A DNA stretch of 64,000 bases, taken from assembly GCA_963812945.1 (NCBI GenBank), contig CAWEXD010000008.1:1488001-1552000 (forward strand). The letters are read 5' to 3'. The notes beneath the pieces are model-generated. The model saw nothing but the letters and a program-made list of their open reading frames with translations, was not told the DNA's origin and did not search any database. The position numbers and the translations under genes are program-made. Origin of the DNA: DASRDR01 sp963812945 [NCBI: uncultured Candidatus Rokubacteria bacterium] (lineage in GTDB: Bacteria > Methylomirabilota > Methylomirabilia > Rokubacteriales). Below, in pieces: positions 1-13,707 of this stretch; the stretch's first letter is position 1, and each line of letters starts with the position of its first letter.

Positions 1-44
1 CAGGCCCACAGGCCGAAGGCCGGCCGATCAACTCGCTCGGAACC

Positions 45-99
45 AGGGTAGCCCAGTGAGCCCACCGGCCGAAGGCCGTCCGAGGGCAGCCCAGTGAGC
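45..99 (+). repeat. imperfect short duplication at the murJ start
   Basis: The 17-base word AGGG(T/C)AGCCCAGTGAGC occurs at 45-61 and again at 83-99, and GGCCGAAGGCCG occurs at 11-22 and 67-78. The second copy contains the GTG used as the murJ start (94). The two GTG codons are 38 bases apart, so the upstream one is out of frame with murJ. It looks like a local duplication with an internal deletion. No gene is visible in 1-93. Confidence 0.5.
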
Positions 100-1740
100 G
101 CGGACGACCCGATCGAGGTCGAGGCAACCGAGTTACCACCGCCGCCGCCCGTCGCGGGCGCCAAGCGCGCGGTCGCGCGGGCGGCGGCCGTGGTGGGCGC
201 CGCGACCCTCTCCAGCCGGATCCTCGGCTTCGCGCGGGACCTCGTGATCGCGCGGGTCTTCGGCGCGGGGGTCGGGACCGACGCCTTCTTCGTGGCCTTC
301 CGGCTGCCGAACCTGCTCCGCCGCCTGGTGGCGGAGGGCGCGCTCTCGGCGGCCTTCATCCCGGTGTTCACGGAGTACGCGACGACGCGCCCGCGGGCGG
401 AGACTCGGCGGATGCTGCGGGCCGTCACCGGGCTCATGGTGCTGATCCTGGGCGCGGTGACCGTCGGCGGCATCCTGGTCGCGCCCTGGCTGCTCCGGAT
501 CATGGCGCCGGGCTTCTTCGCCAACCCGGCGGTGGGCGAGCTGACGGTGCGCCTCGCGCGCCTCATGTTCCCGTACCTCTTCCTCGTGGGGCTGGCGGCC
601 GTGGCCATGGGCATCCTGAACGCGCATCGCCACTTCGTGCTCCCGGCGCTCTCGCCGGTGTCGCTGAACCTGGGCATGCTCGCGGGCGCGCTGGTGCTCG
701 CGCCGCTTCTGCCCGAGCCTCTCACCGGGCTCGCGCTGGGCGTCCTCCTCGGCGGGGTCGGCCAGCTCCTCATGCAGCTCCCGGCGATCGGCGCCCGTGG
801 CCTGCTCGCGCCGCCGTCCCTGGCGCTGCGCCACCCGGCGGTGCGCCGGGTCCTCACCCTGATGGCGCCGGTCGTCGTCGGGCAGTCGGCGGGCCACATC
901 GGGACGGTGGTCAACACGATCATCGCGTCGTTCCTGGCCGCGGGGAGCGTGTCGTACCTCTACTACGCGGACCGGCTGGTCGAGTTCCCGCTCGGGGTCT
1001 TCGGCGTGGCCATCGCCACCGCGGTGCTCCCCACGCTCTCGGAGCAGTCCGCGCGCCGTGACAAGCGGGCGCTCCGCGAAACGCTCTCGTTTGCCTTGCG
1101 CCTGACCGCGTTCGTCAGCCTTCCGGCCGCGGTGGGCCTCTACGTCCTGTGCGAGCCGATCGTGCGCGTCCTCTACGAGCGCGGCCGCTTCGGCCCGGTC
1201 GAGACCGCGGGCACGGCCGCCGCCGTGGCCATGTACGCGCTCGGCATCGTCGGGCTGACGGCCACCAAGGTCGCGGTCCAGGCCTTTTTCGCGCTCGGCG
1301 ACACGCGCACGCCGGTGAAGGTGTCCATCGGCGCGATGACGGTCAACTGCGCGGTCGCCGCCGCGCTCGCCGGACCGCTGGGGCACGTGGGGCTGGCGGT
1401 GGCCACCTCCGTCTCGGCCACCGCCAACGCGCTGGTCCTCACCATCCTCCTCCGCCGGCGGCTGCCCGGACCGCCCGTCCCCGGCGCCCGCCGCGCCTGG
1501 CTCCGGACCGTGCTCGTGTCCGCCGGCCTCGCGCTCGGGCTGTGGACGGTCTGGCGGCTCTGGCCACCGCCGCCGGGACGGCTCGACGAGACGGTGTGGC
1601 TCGGGACGGTGATGATCGGCGCCACCCTCGCGTACGTCGGCTGTCACGCCGCGCTCGGCGCCGAGGAGGTGCGTCTCGCGTGGGGCGCGCTCGTGCGGCG
1701 GTCGCGTCGGAGTTCCTTGCGCCGCCGGGAGACGCGTTGA
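94..1740 (+). CDS. murJ: lipid II flippase MurJ (MviN)
   Basis: Inner-membrane flippase that moves lipid II, the undecaprenyl-linked peptidoglycan precursor, to the periplasmic face. The 548-residue product is almost entirely hydrophobic segments, as expected for the 14-helix MOP-superfamily fold, and carries the conserved N-terminal stretch around residues 30-75 (TLSSRILGFARD, then TDAFFVAFRLPNLLRRL) and PVVVGQSAGHIGTVVNT in the middle. Both length and motifs match the family. The GTG at 94 is used; an unstructured Pro/Ala-rich stretch of about 22 residues precedes the first helix. The next gene, dtd, starts 24 bases downstream behind its own possible promoter. An extensive antisense reading frame over the same bases is a GC-bias shadow. 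Confidence 0.95.
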   Translation: MSADDPIEVEATELPPPPPVAGAKRAVARAAAVVGAATLSSRILGFARDLVIARVFGAGVGTDAFFVAFRLPNLLRRLVAEGALSAAFIPVFTEYATTRPRAETRRMLRAVTGLMVLILGAVTVGGILVAPWLLRIMAPGFFANPAVGELTVRLARLMFPYLFLVGLAAVAMGILNAHRHFVLPALSPVSLNLGMLAGALVLAPLLPEPLTGLALGVLLGGVGQLLMQLPAIGARGLLAPPSLALRHPAVRRVLTLMAPVVVGQSAGHIGTVVNTIIASFLAAGSVSYLYYADRLVEFPLGVFGVAIATAVLPTLSEQSARRDKRALRETLSFALRLTAFVSLPAAVGLYVLCEPIVRVLYERGRFGPVETAGTAAAVAMYALGIVGLTATKVAVQAFFALGDTRTPVKVSIGAMTVNCAVAAALAGPLGHVGLAVATSVSATANALVLTILLRRRLPGPPVPGARRAWLRTVLVSAGLALGLWTVWRLWPPPPGRLDETVWLGTVMIGATLAYVGCHAALGAEEVRLAWGALVRRSRRSSLRRRETR

Positions 1741-1746
1741 TATACT
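1717..1746 (+). promoter_or_regulatory. candidate sigma-70 promoter for dtd-xer
   Basis: TTGCGC (1717-1722), an 18-base spacer and TATACT (1741-1746) lie just upstream of the dtd ATG at 1765, giving a predicted leader of about 10 bases. The -10 box is close to consensus, the -35 box is not. Placement across the murJ stop codon is consistent with a separate transcript for dtd. Confidence 0.45.
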
Positions 1747-1764
1747 TTGCCGAGACGCGACTAC

Positions 1765-2214
1765 ATGCGGGCCCTGCTGCAGCGCGTGACCGGAGCCTCG
1801 GTCGAGGCGGATCGCCAGGTGATCGGCAGCATCGACCGGGGGCTCGTCACCCTGCTCGGCATCGCGGCCGGTGACGGACCGGACGACGTCCGCTACCTCG
1901 CCGACAAGATCCTCAATCTCCGCATCTTCGACGACGAGCAGGGGAAGTTCCACCACTCGATCGTCGAGACCGGCGGAGGGTGCCTCCTGATCTCCCAGTT
2001 CACCCTGCTCGCCAACACGCGCCGCGGACGGCGCCCCGATTTCCTCGGAGCGGCGGCGCCCGAGGTGGCCGCGCCGCTCGTTCAGGACGTCGCCGAGCGG
2101 CTCCGGGGAGGCGGGGTGCCGGTGGTCGAGGGCCGCTTCGGCGCGCGCATGCTCGTCCGCCTCGCCAACGACGGCCCCGTGACGATCCTCCTCGACTCCC
2201 GGGAGCGCGCGTGA
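1765..2214 (+). CDS. dtd: D-aminoacyl-tRNA deacylase
   Basis: Cytosolic proofreading enzyme that hydrolyses D-amino acids (and glycine) mischarged on tRNA. The 149-residue product begins MRALLQRVTGASVE and has the two family signatures: SQFTLLANTRRGRRPDF around residues 78-94 (active-site SQFTL) and the C-terminal NDGPVTILLDS containing the Gly-Pro of the cross-subunit Gly-cisPro motif. Length is normal for the dimeric Dtd family. The ATG at 1765 is preferred because it starts the conserved MRALLQRV; a TTG six codons upstream adds nothing conserved. Its TGA overlaps the GTG of the recombinase gene by four bases, suggesting translational coupling. Confidence 0.95.
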   Translation: MRALLQRVTGASVEADRQVIGSIDRGLVTLLGIAAGDGPDDVRYLADKILNLRIFDDEQGKFHHSIVETGGGCLLISQFTLLANTRRGRRPDFLGAAAPEVAAPLVQDVAERLRGGGVPVVEGRFGARMLVRLANDGPVTILLDSRERA

Positions 2215-3119
2215 GGGCGAGCGCGGCGGCCGCGCGGACCGGGGCCCTGGCGGACGAGTTCCTCGAGCGGCTTCGCGTCGAGCACGGGAGCTCCGCCCTG
2301 ACGATCACGGCCTACCGGCGCGACCTCGCCCGGCTCGGCGACTTCCTCCGGACCAGGCGCCGGACCTTCGAGACGGCTCGGCCGGACGATCTGGTCGCCC
2401 ACCTGGAGGTGCTCCGGCGCGCGGGGCGAAGCCCCCGCACGCTCGCCCGCGGGCTGGCCGCGATCCGCGGTCTCTACCGATTCGGCCGAAGCGCGGGGCT
2501 TCTCGGGAGCGATCCGGCGGCACTGCTCGACACCCCGCGGCTCCCGCGGCGGCTCCCGCGCGCGCTCTCGAAGGCGGACGCCACGAGGCTCGTCGAGGCC
2601 CCGGGGGAGGGCAGCCCCCGGGCCAGGCGGGACCGCGCCATCCTGGAGCTCCTGTACGGCTCGGGGCTCCGCGCGTCCGAGCTGGTCGGGCTCCGCCCCG
2701 CGGACGTGGACCTCCAGGCCCAGATCCTCATCTGCCGGGGCAAGCGGGACCGGCAGCGGCTGGTCCCGGTCGGCGACGCGGCGCGCCGCGCCCTGGCGGC
2801 CTACATGGAGCGCGCCCGCCCCGGCCTGGTCCGCAGCAGGGACCCCGGGGTGCTCTTCGTCAACGCGCGGGGCGGCGCCCTCGGCCGGCGGGGGCTCTGG
2901 CGGATCGTCCGCGGCTACGCGCGGGGGACCGGGGTGCGCGGGGGATATCCCCACGCGCTCCGGCACTCGTTCGCGAGCCACCTCCTGGAGGGGGGCGCCG
3001 ACCTCCGTTCGGTCCAGGCGCTCCTCGGGCATACCGACATCGGCACGACCGAGATCTACACGCACCTCCCGACGGACGCCGTGCGCCGGCTCTACCGCCA
3101 GTTCCACCCGCGGGCCTGA
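2211..3119 (+). CDS. XerC/XerD-type tyrosine recombinase
   Basis: Site-specific recombinase of the type that resolves chromosome dimers at dif. The 302-residue protein has an N-terminal SAM-like core-binding domain (about residues 10-95) and a C-terminal catalytic domain with Arg in YGSGLRASELVGL (about 153), the H-x-x-R of HALRHSFASHL (about 248), the GH of LLGHTDIGTTEIYTH and the nucleophilic Tyr in that last motif (about 283). The GTG at 2211 overlaps the dtd stop. Sequence alone does not separate XerC from XerD. It is chromosomal in character and not part of the element at 53-60 kb, which carries its own, different integrase. Confidence 0.9.
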   Translation: MRASAAAARTGALADEFLERLRVEHGSSALTITAYRRDLARLGDFLRTRRRTFETARPDDLVAHLEVLRRAGRSPRTLARGLAAIRGLYRFGRSAGLLGSDPAALLDTPRLPRRLPRALSKADATRLVEAPGEGSPRARRDRAILELLYGSGLRASELVGLRPADVDLQAQILICRGKRDRQRLVPVGDAARRALAAYMERARPGLVRSRDPGVLFVNARGGALGRRGLWRIVRGYARGTGVRGGYPHALRHSFASHLLEGGADLRSVQALLGHTDIGTTEIYTHLPTDAVRRLYRQFHPRA

Positions 3120-3159
3120 GGATGGCGCCAGGCGGCCCCCGGGCAAGACGGCGCATGGG

Positions 3160-7576
<4,417 letters not shown>

Positions 7577-8425
7577 CGGTCACCGCGCGCCGCCCGCCCC
7601 CGCGACGCGGGTCGTAGGCGTCGGCCCCGTCCAGATCGGCGGGGGCCGTCCGCTGGCGCTCCTCGCGGGGCCCTGTGCGATCGAGGACGAGGTCCACGCG
7701 CTCCGCACCGCCGAGGCTCTCGTGCGGATCGCCGGCGACGCCGGGGTGCCCTTCGTGTACAAGTCGTCGTACGACAAGGCCAACCGGTCGTCGGCCCGGT
7801 CGTACCGGGGACCGGGCCTGCCGGAAGGCCTGCGCATCCTGCGCCGGGTGCGGGAGGCGTTCGGCTGCCCGGTGCTCTCGGACGTCCACCAGGCGGCGGA
7901 AGTGGCGCCGGCGGCGGAGGCCCTGGACCTCCTGCAGATCCCGGCGTTCCTCTGCCGGCAGACCGACCTGATCCTGGCGTGCGCCCGGAGCGGCCGGCCC
8001 GTCAACGTCAAGAAGGGGCAGTTCATGGCGCCCTGGGACATGAAGAACGTCGTCGACAAGCTCCGGGGCGAGGGATGCGAGGACGTGCTCCTCACCGAGC
8101 GCGGCGCGACCTTCGGCTACAACAACCTCGTCGTCGACTTCCGGGGGCTCCGGGTGATGCAGGGGCTCGGCGTGCCCGTCGTCTTCGACGCGACCCACTC
8201 CGTCCAGCTGCCCGGCGGGGAGGGGACCCGGTCCGGCGGCGAGCGCCAGTACGTCGAGCCGCTGGCGCGGGCGGCCGTGGCCTTCGGGGTCGAGGCGGTG
8301 TTCATGGAGGTCCACGAGGACCCGGACCGCGCCCCGTCGGATGGGTCCACGATGCTCGCGCTGGCCCGGCTCCCCGGGCTCCTGCGGGAGCTCGGCGCCA
8401 TCGAGGCCGCCCTCGGCGCCCCGCC

Positions 8426-9406
8426 ATGAGCGACCCCATCGCCCCCGAGGACGTGCTGAAGGTCGCGCGCCGGGTGCTCGAGACCGAGGCCGAGGCGGTG
8501 CGCGCTCTCATCGAGCGCCTGGACGACCGATTCGAGCGGGCCGTCGGGCTCATCGAGACGTGCCGGGGCCGGGTCGTCGTAACCGGGATGGGCAAGTCGG
8601 GCCTCGTGGGCAAGAAGCTCGCCGCCACGCTGGCGTCGACCGGCACGCCGGCCTTGTTCCTCCACCCGGCCGAGGGGGTGCACGGCGACCTCGGGATGCT
8701 CGTGCGGGGCGACGTCGTGGTGGCCCTGTCCAACAGCGGCGAGACCGAGGAGCTCCTGGCGCTGGTGCCCGCCATCAAGCGCCTCGCGGTCCCGCTCGTG
8801 CTCCTCGCGGGGCGTCCCGCCTCGCGGCTCGCGCAGCTCGCGGATCTCGTGCTGGACGTCTCGGTCCGGGAGGAGGCGTGCCCCCTGAACCTCACGCCGA
8901 CCTCCTCCACCGCGGCCGCGCTCGCGCTCGGGGACGCGCTGGCCATCGCGGTCCTCACGCGGCGGCGCATCGGCCCCGATGACGTGGCGCGGCTCCATCC
9001 CGGCGGCGCCATCGGCCGCGGACTGATCCGCGTCGCCGAGCTCATGCACCGGGGGAGCGAGGTCCCCACGGTCCCCGATTCGGCCCCCCTCGACGCCGTG
9101 ATCCGCGAGATGAGCGCCAAGCGGCTCGGGTGCACCGGCGTGGTGGACGCCCAGGGCCGGCTCGGCGGCGTCGTGACGGACGGCGATCTCCGGCGGGCCA
9201 TCGAGCGCGGCGGTGGCCGACTACCGGCCAGCGCCACGCTCGTCATGACGCGCCACCCGAAGACGGTCGGGCGGGACGAGCTGGCGGTAACCGCGCTCGA
9301 GCTGATGGAGCGCCACAGCATCACCCAGCTCTTCATCGTGGACGACACGGGCCGCCCGGACGGGGTCCTGCACCTCCACGACCTCCTCCGCGCGAAGATC
9401 GCCTGA
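8426..9406 (+). CDS. kdsD: arabinose-5-phosphate isomerase (KpsF/GutQ family)
   Basis: Interconverts ribulose-5-phosphate and arabinose-5-phosphate, supplying the substrate of KdsA. The 326-residue product has the SIS sugar-isomerase domain (VVVTGMGKSGLVGKKLAATL, then ALSNSGETEELL, with LTPTSSTAAALALGDALA and the HPGGAIGR motif) followed by two CBS domains from about residue 205 (ELMHRGSEVPTV and VMTRHPKTV), the standard KdsD layout. ATG 8426 overlaps the kdsA TGA. The phosphatase gene kdsC that usually follows is not here: the next 199 bases are non-coding and lptC comes next. Confidence 0.95.
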   Translation: MSDPIAPEDVLKVARRVLETEAEAVRALIERLDDRFERAVGLIETCRGRVVVTGMGKSGLVGKKLAATLASTGTPALFLHPAEGVHGDLGMLVRGDVVVALSNSGETEELLALVPAIKRLAVPLVLLAGRPASRLAQLADLVLDVSVREEACPLNLTPTSSTAAALALGDALAIAVLTRRRIGPDDVARLHPGGAIGRGLIRVAELMHRGSEVPTVPDSAPLDAVIREMSAKRLGCTGVVDAQGRLGGVVTDGDLRRAIERGGGRLPASATLVMTRHPKTVGRDELAVTALELMERHSITQLFIVDDTGRPDGVLHLHDLLRAKIA

Positions 9407-9534
9407 CCGGGGCGCGGGTCGCCACGGCGGCGGCCCGGGTCGCACCCGTGGTCCAGGGGGCCCGCGAATTTCACCGCAACGGTCGGCGGATAGCCGGGGC
9501 CGCCTGGCTTCGAACCCCCGGCCAGTCTTGTGCG

Positions 9535-9563
9535 TTTACTCCCGGCACGATTCGTGCTAGGGT
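9535..9563 (+). promoter_or_regulatory. candidate sigma-70 promoter of the lptC operon
   Basis: TTTACT (9535-9540), 17-base spacer, TAGGGT (9558-9563) preceded by TGC as an extended -10. It lies in the 199-base gap between kdsD and lptC (9407-9605), in which I see no gene. Start site would be near 9570, 36 bases before lptC. The same TGC-TANNNT arrangement recurs before metK, valS, the nuclease gene at 40816 and the XRE gene at 58336. Confidence 0.5.
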
Positions 9564-9605
9564 GGGCGCCGTGCTGGGCGATCCGGCACGCTGAACGGCC
9601 ATTCA

Positions 9606-10193
9606 ATGCGTCGCCTGTCAACGGTCTTCCTCGCGTGCTTCCTGGCCGTGCTGGCCGGCCTGTCGGGCGTCGTCGCCTGGAAGGTCATCGGCCGCCGGGC
9701 CCCGGCGTCCGTCCGCCAGCCCCCCCAGCAGGCCGAGTACCAGATCAAGGACGTCGCCATCAACGAGACGCTGGACGGGAGCCTCCGCTGGACGCTCAAC
9801 GCAGAGCAGGCGGAGGTCTACGATCAGCGCGGCATCACGGTGATGCGGAAGGTCGTCATCGAGGTGTTCTCGAAGGACGGCTCCTGGAAGGTCACCAGCG
9901 ACGAGGGCACGCTCGAGAACACCAAGCGCGACGTCACCCTGACCGGGAACGTCGTGATCGTGTCGAGCGACGGCCTCGAGATGCGGGCTCCGACCTTGAA
10001 CTGGCTCAATGCGCGCCGGGCCCTCTTCACCGAGGACCCGGTCGAGATCAAGCGGGAAGGCACGACGATCACCGGGCAGGGGCTCACCGTCCGCATGCAG
10101 GAGGAGACCGCCGCCATCAGCCAGAAGGTCCGTGTCGTGATCACGGACCGCACGAAGTCGAACCTCGCTATCTTCCCGAGGAGCAAGTCATGA
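9606..10193 (+). CDS. lptC: LPS export protein LptC
   Basis: Single-pass inner-membrane protein that takes LPS from LptBFG and hands it to LptA in the periplasm. The 195-residue product has one N-terminal membrane helix (residues 5-25, FLACFLAVLAGLSGVVAW) followed by a beta-rich region with the OstA/LptC-type repeats (TSDEGTLENTKRDVTLTGNVVI, in pieces; GLEMRAPTLNW). Length is close to the family norm of about 190. Its stop overlaps the lptA ATG, and lptA-lptB follow, which secures the assignment despite weak family conservation. Confidence 0.9.
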   Translation: MRRLSTVFLACFLAVLAGLSGVVAWKVIGRRAPASVRQPPQQAEYQIKDVAINETLDGSLRWTLNAEQAEVYDQRGITVMRKVVIEVFSKDGSWKVTSDEGTLENTKRDVTLTGNVVIVSSDGLEMRAPTLNWLNARRALFTEDPVEIKREGTTITGQGLTVRMQEETAAISQKVRVVITDRTKSNLAIFPRSKS

Positions 10194-10849
10194 GGCGCGC
10201 CGCCCTTGTCCTGACCGCCCTCGTGGCGCTCGGCTCGACCGGGTCGCCCCTGGCCCAAACCAAGGCGCCCACGCCCGCGCCCCGATCCGGGACCGGGACC
10301 AGCGCCCCGGCGGCCACTCCGGCGCCGGCCCCGAAGGCCCCGGCCGCGGCCAAGTCCGGGGGAGGAGGGGGAATCGGCCCCCGGTCGAACGCCCCGATCG
10401 TCATCGACTCGGACCGGATGGAGGCCTCCAAGCGCGACGGGCTCGTGGTCTTCACCGGCAACGTGGTCGCCAAGCAGGAGAACTCCGTCCAGACGGCGGA
10501 CCGGATGGAGGTCTACCTCGACGACAAGGGCGAGCGGGTCCTCCGCATCATCTCGACCGGCAACGTCAAGATCGTGACCGAGGACTGCCGCACCGGCACC
10601 TCGCGCCGGGCCGAGTACTACGACGACGACCAGCGGCTCGTGCTCATCGGCGACGCCAAGGTGTGGCAAGAGGACAACGTCGTCACCGGCGAGCGGATCG
10701 TGATGTTCCTGGCCGACGACCGGAGCGAGGTCGAAGCCGGCCCGCAGGGCCGCGTGAAGTCGGTGTTCTATCCGAAGCGCGACGAGGAGAAGCAGGAGGC
10801 CTCGGCCCCTGCCAAGAAGGATGACAAGCGCCCTGGCGCCTGCGGGTAG
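10190..10849 (+). CDS. lptA: periplasmic LPS-binding protein LptA
   Basis: Forms the periplasmic bridge that carries LPS from LptC to LptDE. The 219-residue product has a signal peptide (residues 1-23, ending near GSPLAQ), then an unusual Pro/Ala/Gly-rich low-complexity linker (about 24-65), then the OstA beta-jellyroll with [20 protein letters not shown] and [22 protein letters not shown] repeats from about residue 66 to 190, and a Lys/Ala-rich tail. The linker makes it longer than the usual 170-185. ATG 10190 overlaps the lptC stop by four bases. Confidence 0.92.
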   Translation: MRRAALVLTALVALGSTGSPLAQTKAPTPAPRSGTGTSAPAATPAPAPKAPAAAKSGGGGGIGPRSNAPIVIDSDRMEASKRDGLVVFTGNVVAKQENSVQTADRMEVYLDDKGERVLRIISTGNVKIVTEDCRTGTSRRAEYYDDDQRLVLIGDAKVWQEDNVVTGERIVMFLADDRSEVEAGPQGRVKSVFYPKRDEEKQEASAPAKKDDKRPGACG

Positions 10850-10869
10850 AGGGACAGGGCGGAGGCGAG

Positions 10870-11589
10870 ATGGGCCTCGAGGCGTCCGGCCTCGTGAAGA
10901 CGTTTCGTCACCGCCGGGTCGTGAACAACGTGAACGTCAGCATCGAGCGTGGCGAGGTGGTGGGTCTCCTCGGGCCGAACGGCGCAGGCAAGACGACGAC
11001 CTTCTACATGGTCGTGGGCCTGCTGACGCCGGACCAGGGGCGCATCCTCCTGGACGGTCGGGACATCACCGATCTGCCGATGTACCGGCGCTGCCGACAG
11101 GGGATCGGGTACTTGCCCCAGGAGTCGTCGGTCTTCAAGAAGCTCACGGTCGAGGAGAATCTCCTGGCGATCCTGGAGACCCTCGACGTCGGCCCCCGGG
11201 AGCGCCATGAGCGCCTGCAGGTCCTGCTGCGGGAGCTCAGCCTCGAGCATCTTGCGAAGCAGCGGGCGTTCACCCTGTCGGGCGGGGAGCGGCGTCGCCT
11301 CGAGATCACGCGGTGCCTCATCACGGCGCCCAACTACATCCTGCTCGACGAGCCCTTCACCGGCATCGACCCGATCGCCATCGCCGAGATCCAGGGCATC
11401 GTGGCCCGGCTCAAGCAGAAGGGGATCGGGGTGCTCATCACCGACCACAACGTCCGCGAGACGCTCTCGATCACGGACCGCTCCTACATCCTCTACGGCG
11501 GCCAGATCCTCGTGGCCGGCACCGCGCACGAGCTGGCCACCAACGAGAAGGCCCGCGAGATCTATCTCGGTGAGAAGTTCTCGCTCTAG
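10870..11589 (+). CDS. lptB: LPS export ABC transporter ATP-binding protein LptB
   Basis: Cytosolic ATPase that powers LPS extraction by LptFG. All ABC motifs are present in the 239-residue product: Walker [14 protein letters not shown] (about residue 36), Q-loop [17 protein letters not shown], signature [11 protein letters not shown] (about 136), Walker [14 protein letters not shown] (about 156-168) and the H-loop [10 protein letters not shown]. These are the characteristic LptB versions. Its membrane partners are encoded elsewhere in this window as an lptF-lptG fusion (22469-24841, minus). Confidence 0.97.
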   Translation: MGLEASGLVKTFRHRRVVNNVNVSIERGEVVGLLGPNGAGKTTTFYMVVGLLTPDQGRILLDGRDITDLPMYRRCRQGIGYLPQESSVFKKLTVEENLLAILETLDVGPRERHERLQVLLRELSLEHLAKQRAFTLSGGERRRLEITRCLITAPNYILLDEPFTGIDPIAIAEIQGIVARLKQKGIGVLITDHNVRETLSITDRSYILYGGQILVAGTAHELATNEKAREIYLGEKFSL

Positions 11590-11680
11590 CCTCCCGAGGG
11601 TCGGCCGGGCCGGTGCCGTCGGGGCGCGCCGCGCGCGGGCCGCCGCCGCGCCCCGCGGCGCCGGGTAAGGGACCACGCCG

Positions 11681-13132
11681 ATGGCGATGGAAGCCCGCCT
11701 CTCGCTCCGCCAGACCCAGCGGCTCGTCATGACGCCGATGCTGCAGCAGGCGATCCACCTGCTCCAGCTCTCGACGGTGGAGCTGCAGGATCTCCTGCAG
11801 AAGGAGCTCGAGGAGAACCCGCTCCTCGAGGAGGCCCCGCCCGACGACGCCCCCGATCCCGATGCGCCGACCGAGCCCGACAGTCCGCGCGCCGAGGCGA
11901 CGCCGGAGAGCCCGGCCCCCGAGGTGGGCGAGCCGGCCACCGACCTGCCGTTCGACATCTCGGAGGTGATCTTCGGGCCGCCGGAGGAGCGCACCCTGGT
12001 CCAGCAGGAGGAGCACGAGGAGACGCGGTTCGAGAACTTCGTGGGCACCCCGACCTCGCTGGCCACCCACCTGGATGAGCAGCTCCGGCTGAGCGCAGCC
12101 GAAGGCGACGTGCGGGCCGCCGCCGAGGAGATCATCGGCAACGTCGACGAGGATGGCTACCTGCGGGCGACCCTCGAGGAGATCTCCGAGAAGCGGAAGC
12201 TGCCGCTCGACGTCGTCGAGAAGGCGCTGATCTTCGTCCAGGGCTTCGACCCCCTGGGCGTGGCGGCCCGGGACCTCCGGGAGTGCCTCTTGATCCAGCT
12301 CCGCGCCCCCGGTCGGGAGCCGCCCGCCAGCCAGCTGGCCATCGAGATCCTGGAGCAGCACTTCGAGACCCTCCAGCGCTGCAAATACCCGGAGATCGCC
12401 CGCGCCCTCAAGATCGAGCAGGAGCGCGTGATCGAGGCCGTGCACGAGATCGCGACGCTCGAGCCGAAGCCCGGGCGCAGCTTCGCGCCGGTCGAGACCC
12501 GGTACGTCGTCCCCGACGTGCTCGTGAAGAAGGTCGGCGACGACTACGCGATCATCCTCAACGAGGACGGGATGCCGCGGCTCCGCATCAACTCCTACTA
12601 CAAGAACGTCATCGGGCAGGGGGACGAGGCGCGCCGCTACGTCGAGGACCGCCTGCGCTCCGCGGTCTGGCTGATCAAGAGCATCCAGCAGCGCCAGAAG
12701 ACCCTCTACAAGGTCACCAACTCCATCGTCCAGTTCCAGCGGGAGTTCCTGGACAAGGGGCTGCCGTACCTCCGGCCGCTGTCCCTCCGTGACGTGGCCG
12801 AGGATATCCGCATGCACGAGTCGACGGTCAGCCGGGTGACCACGAGCAAGTTCGTGGAGACGCCGCAGGGCGTGCTGTCGCTGAAGTTCTTCTTCCACAG
12901 CGGAATCGCCAAGACCCACGGCGACGAGGTCTCCTCCGTCAGCGTCAAGAAGATGATCGAAGACCTGGTCGCCAAGGAGGATCTCGCGAAGCCCCTGTCC
13001 GACCAGGACATCACGCGCGCTCTCCGCCAGGAAAGCCTGACCATCGCGCGCCGCACGGTCGCGAAGTACCGCGAGGAGCTCGGAATCCTGCCGTCCCACC
13101 AGCGCCGGCTCGCCGTGCGCAAGCGGGCCTGA
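11681..13132 (+). CDS. rpoN: RNA polymerase sigma-54 factor
   Basis: Directs RNA polymerase to -24/-12 promoters that need an AAA+ activator. The 483-residue protein has the Gln/Leu-rich region I (SLRQTQRLVMTPMLQQAIHL, with LQKELEENPLLEE), an acidic region II (about residues 45-110), the core-binding domain, the helix-turn-helix region and the RpoN box ARRTVAKYREELGI near residue 455. The position between lptB and hpf is the order found in many proteobacteria. The 91-base gap from lptB holds only a GC-rich tract. Confidence 0.97.
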   Translation: MAMEARLSLRQTQRLVMTPMLQQAIHLLQLSTVELQDLLQKELEENPLLEEAPPDDAPDPDAPTEPDSPRAEATPESPAPEVGEPATDLPFDISEVIFGPPEERTLVQQEEHEETRFENFVGTPTSLATHLDEQLRLSAAEGDVRAAAEEIIGNVDEDGYLRATLEEISEKRKLPLDVVEKALIFVQGFDPLGVAARDLRECLLIQLRAPGREPPASQLAIEILEQHFETLQRCKYPEIARALKIEQERVIEAVHEIATLEPKPGRSFAPVETRYVVPDVLVKKVGDDYAIILNEDGMPRLRINSYYKNVIGQGDEARRYVEDRLRSAVWLIKSIQQRQKTLYKVTNSIVQFQREFLDKGLPYLRPLSLRDVAEDIRMHESTVSRVTTSKFVETPQGVLSLKFFFHSGIAKTHGDEVSSVSVKKMIEDLVAKEDLAKPLSDQDITRALRQESLTIARRTVAKYREELGILPSHQRRLAVRKRA

Positions 13133-13140
13133 TCGCGAGC

Positions 13141-13707
13141 GTGGTCCTCCACGTCGCGGGTCACGGCGTCACCGTCTCGCCGGCCCTCCAGCGCCGGATC
13201 GAGGCGAAGATCGCCAAGGTCCAGCGCATCCTGCCACGACTCGTCGAGGCCCGCGTGGTCCTGACCACCGAGCGCTACCGGCATCTCGTGGAGGTCACGC
13301 TCCAGGCGAAAGGCCCCCCGTACCACGTCGAGGGGGCGGCCTCCGGCTTCCCCGCCGCGCTCGACCAGGCCCTGGCGCACCTGGAGGCGCAGGTCCTCCG
13401 GCGGAAGGAGCGCGTCACCGGCCACCAGAAGGCCCAGCGGTCGCGACGGCTGGCGGTCTTGCGGCCCGACACCGACGACGAGACGCCGGCGGCGCCTCGC
13501 CCGGGGGGGCGGCTTTCGGCGTCGCCGCCACCCAGGCTCGTCGTCCGCCAGACCAACGCCAAGCCGATGTCGCTCGAGGAGGCCGTCGACCAGCTGAGGC
13601 TCCGGAGCGACGGCCTCCTGGTGTTCCGGAATGCGCGGACTCGGGTGGTCAACGTGCTCCGGCGGCGCGACGACGGGACGGTGGAGCTTGTCGAGCCCAC
13701 CGGGTAG
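13141..13707 (+). CDS. hpf: long-form ribosome hibernation promoting factor
   Basis: Binds the 30S subunit at the tRNA/mRNA channel and, in its long form, dimerises ribosomes into inactive 100S particles. The 188-residue product has the N-terminal ribosome-binding domain (about 1-100, including ERYRHLVEVTLQAKG), a variable linker and the C-terminal dimerisation domain (about 138-185, KPMSLEEAVDQLRLRSDGLLVFRN in pieces), so it is the long form and not the short YfiA/HPF type. GTG start at 13141, eight bases after rpoN. Confidence 0.93.
   Translation: MVLHVAGHGVTVSPALQRRIEAKIAKVQRILPRLVEARVVLTTERYRHLVEVTLQAKGPPYHVEGAASGFPAALDQALAHLEAQVLRRKERVTGHQKAQRSRRLAVLRPDTDDETPAAPRPGGRLSASPPPRLVVRQTNAKPMSLEEAVDQLRLRSDGLLVFRNARTRVVNVLRRRDDGTVELVEPTG

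Noticed and set aside
133-1956. Very long antisense reading frames, here and across most of the first 53 kb
   Set aside because: They mirror well-identified genes, have Arg/Pro/Ala/His-rich compositions with no motifs, and result from third-position GC bias.
2211-3119. Second mobile-element integrase
   Set aside because: Sequence and context (dtd, CCA enzyme, pyrG) fit a housekeeping XerC/D; no tRNA or att-like repeat next to it.
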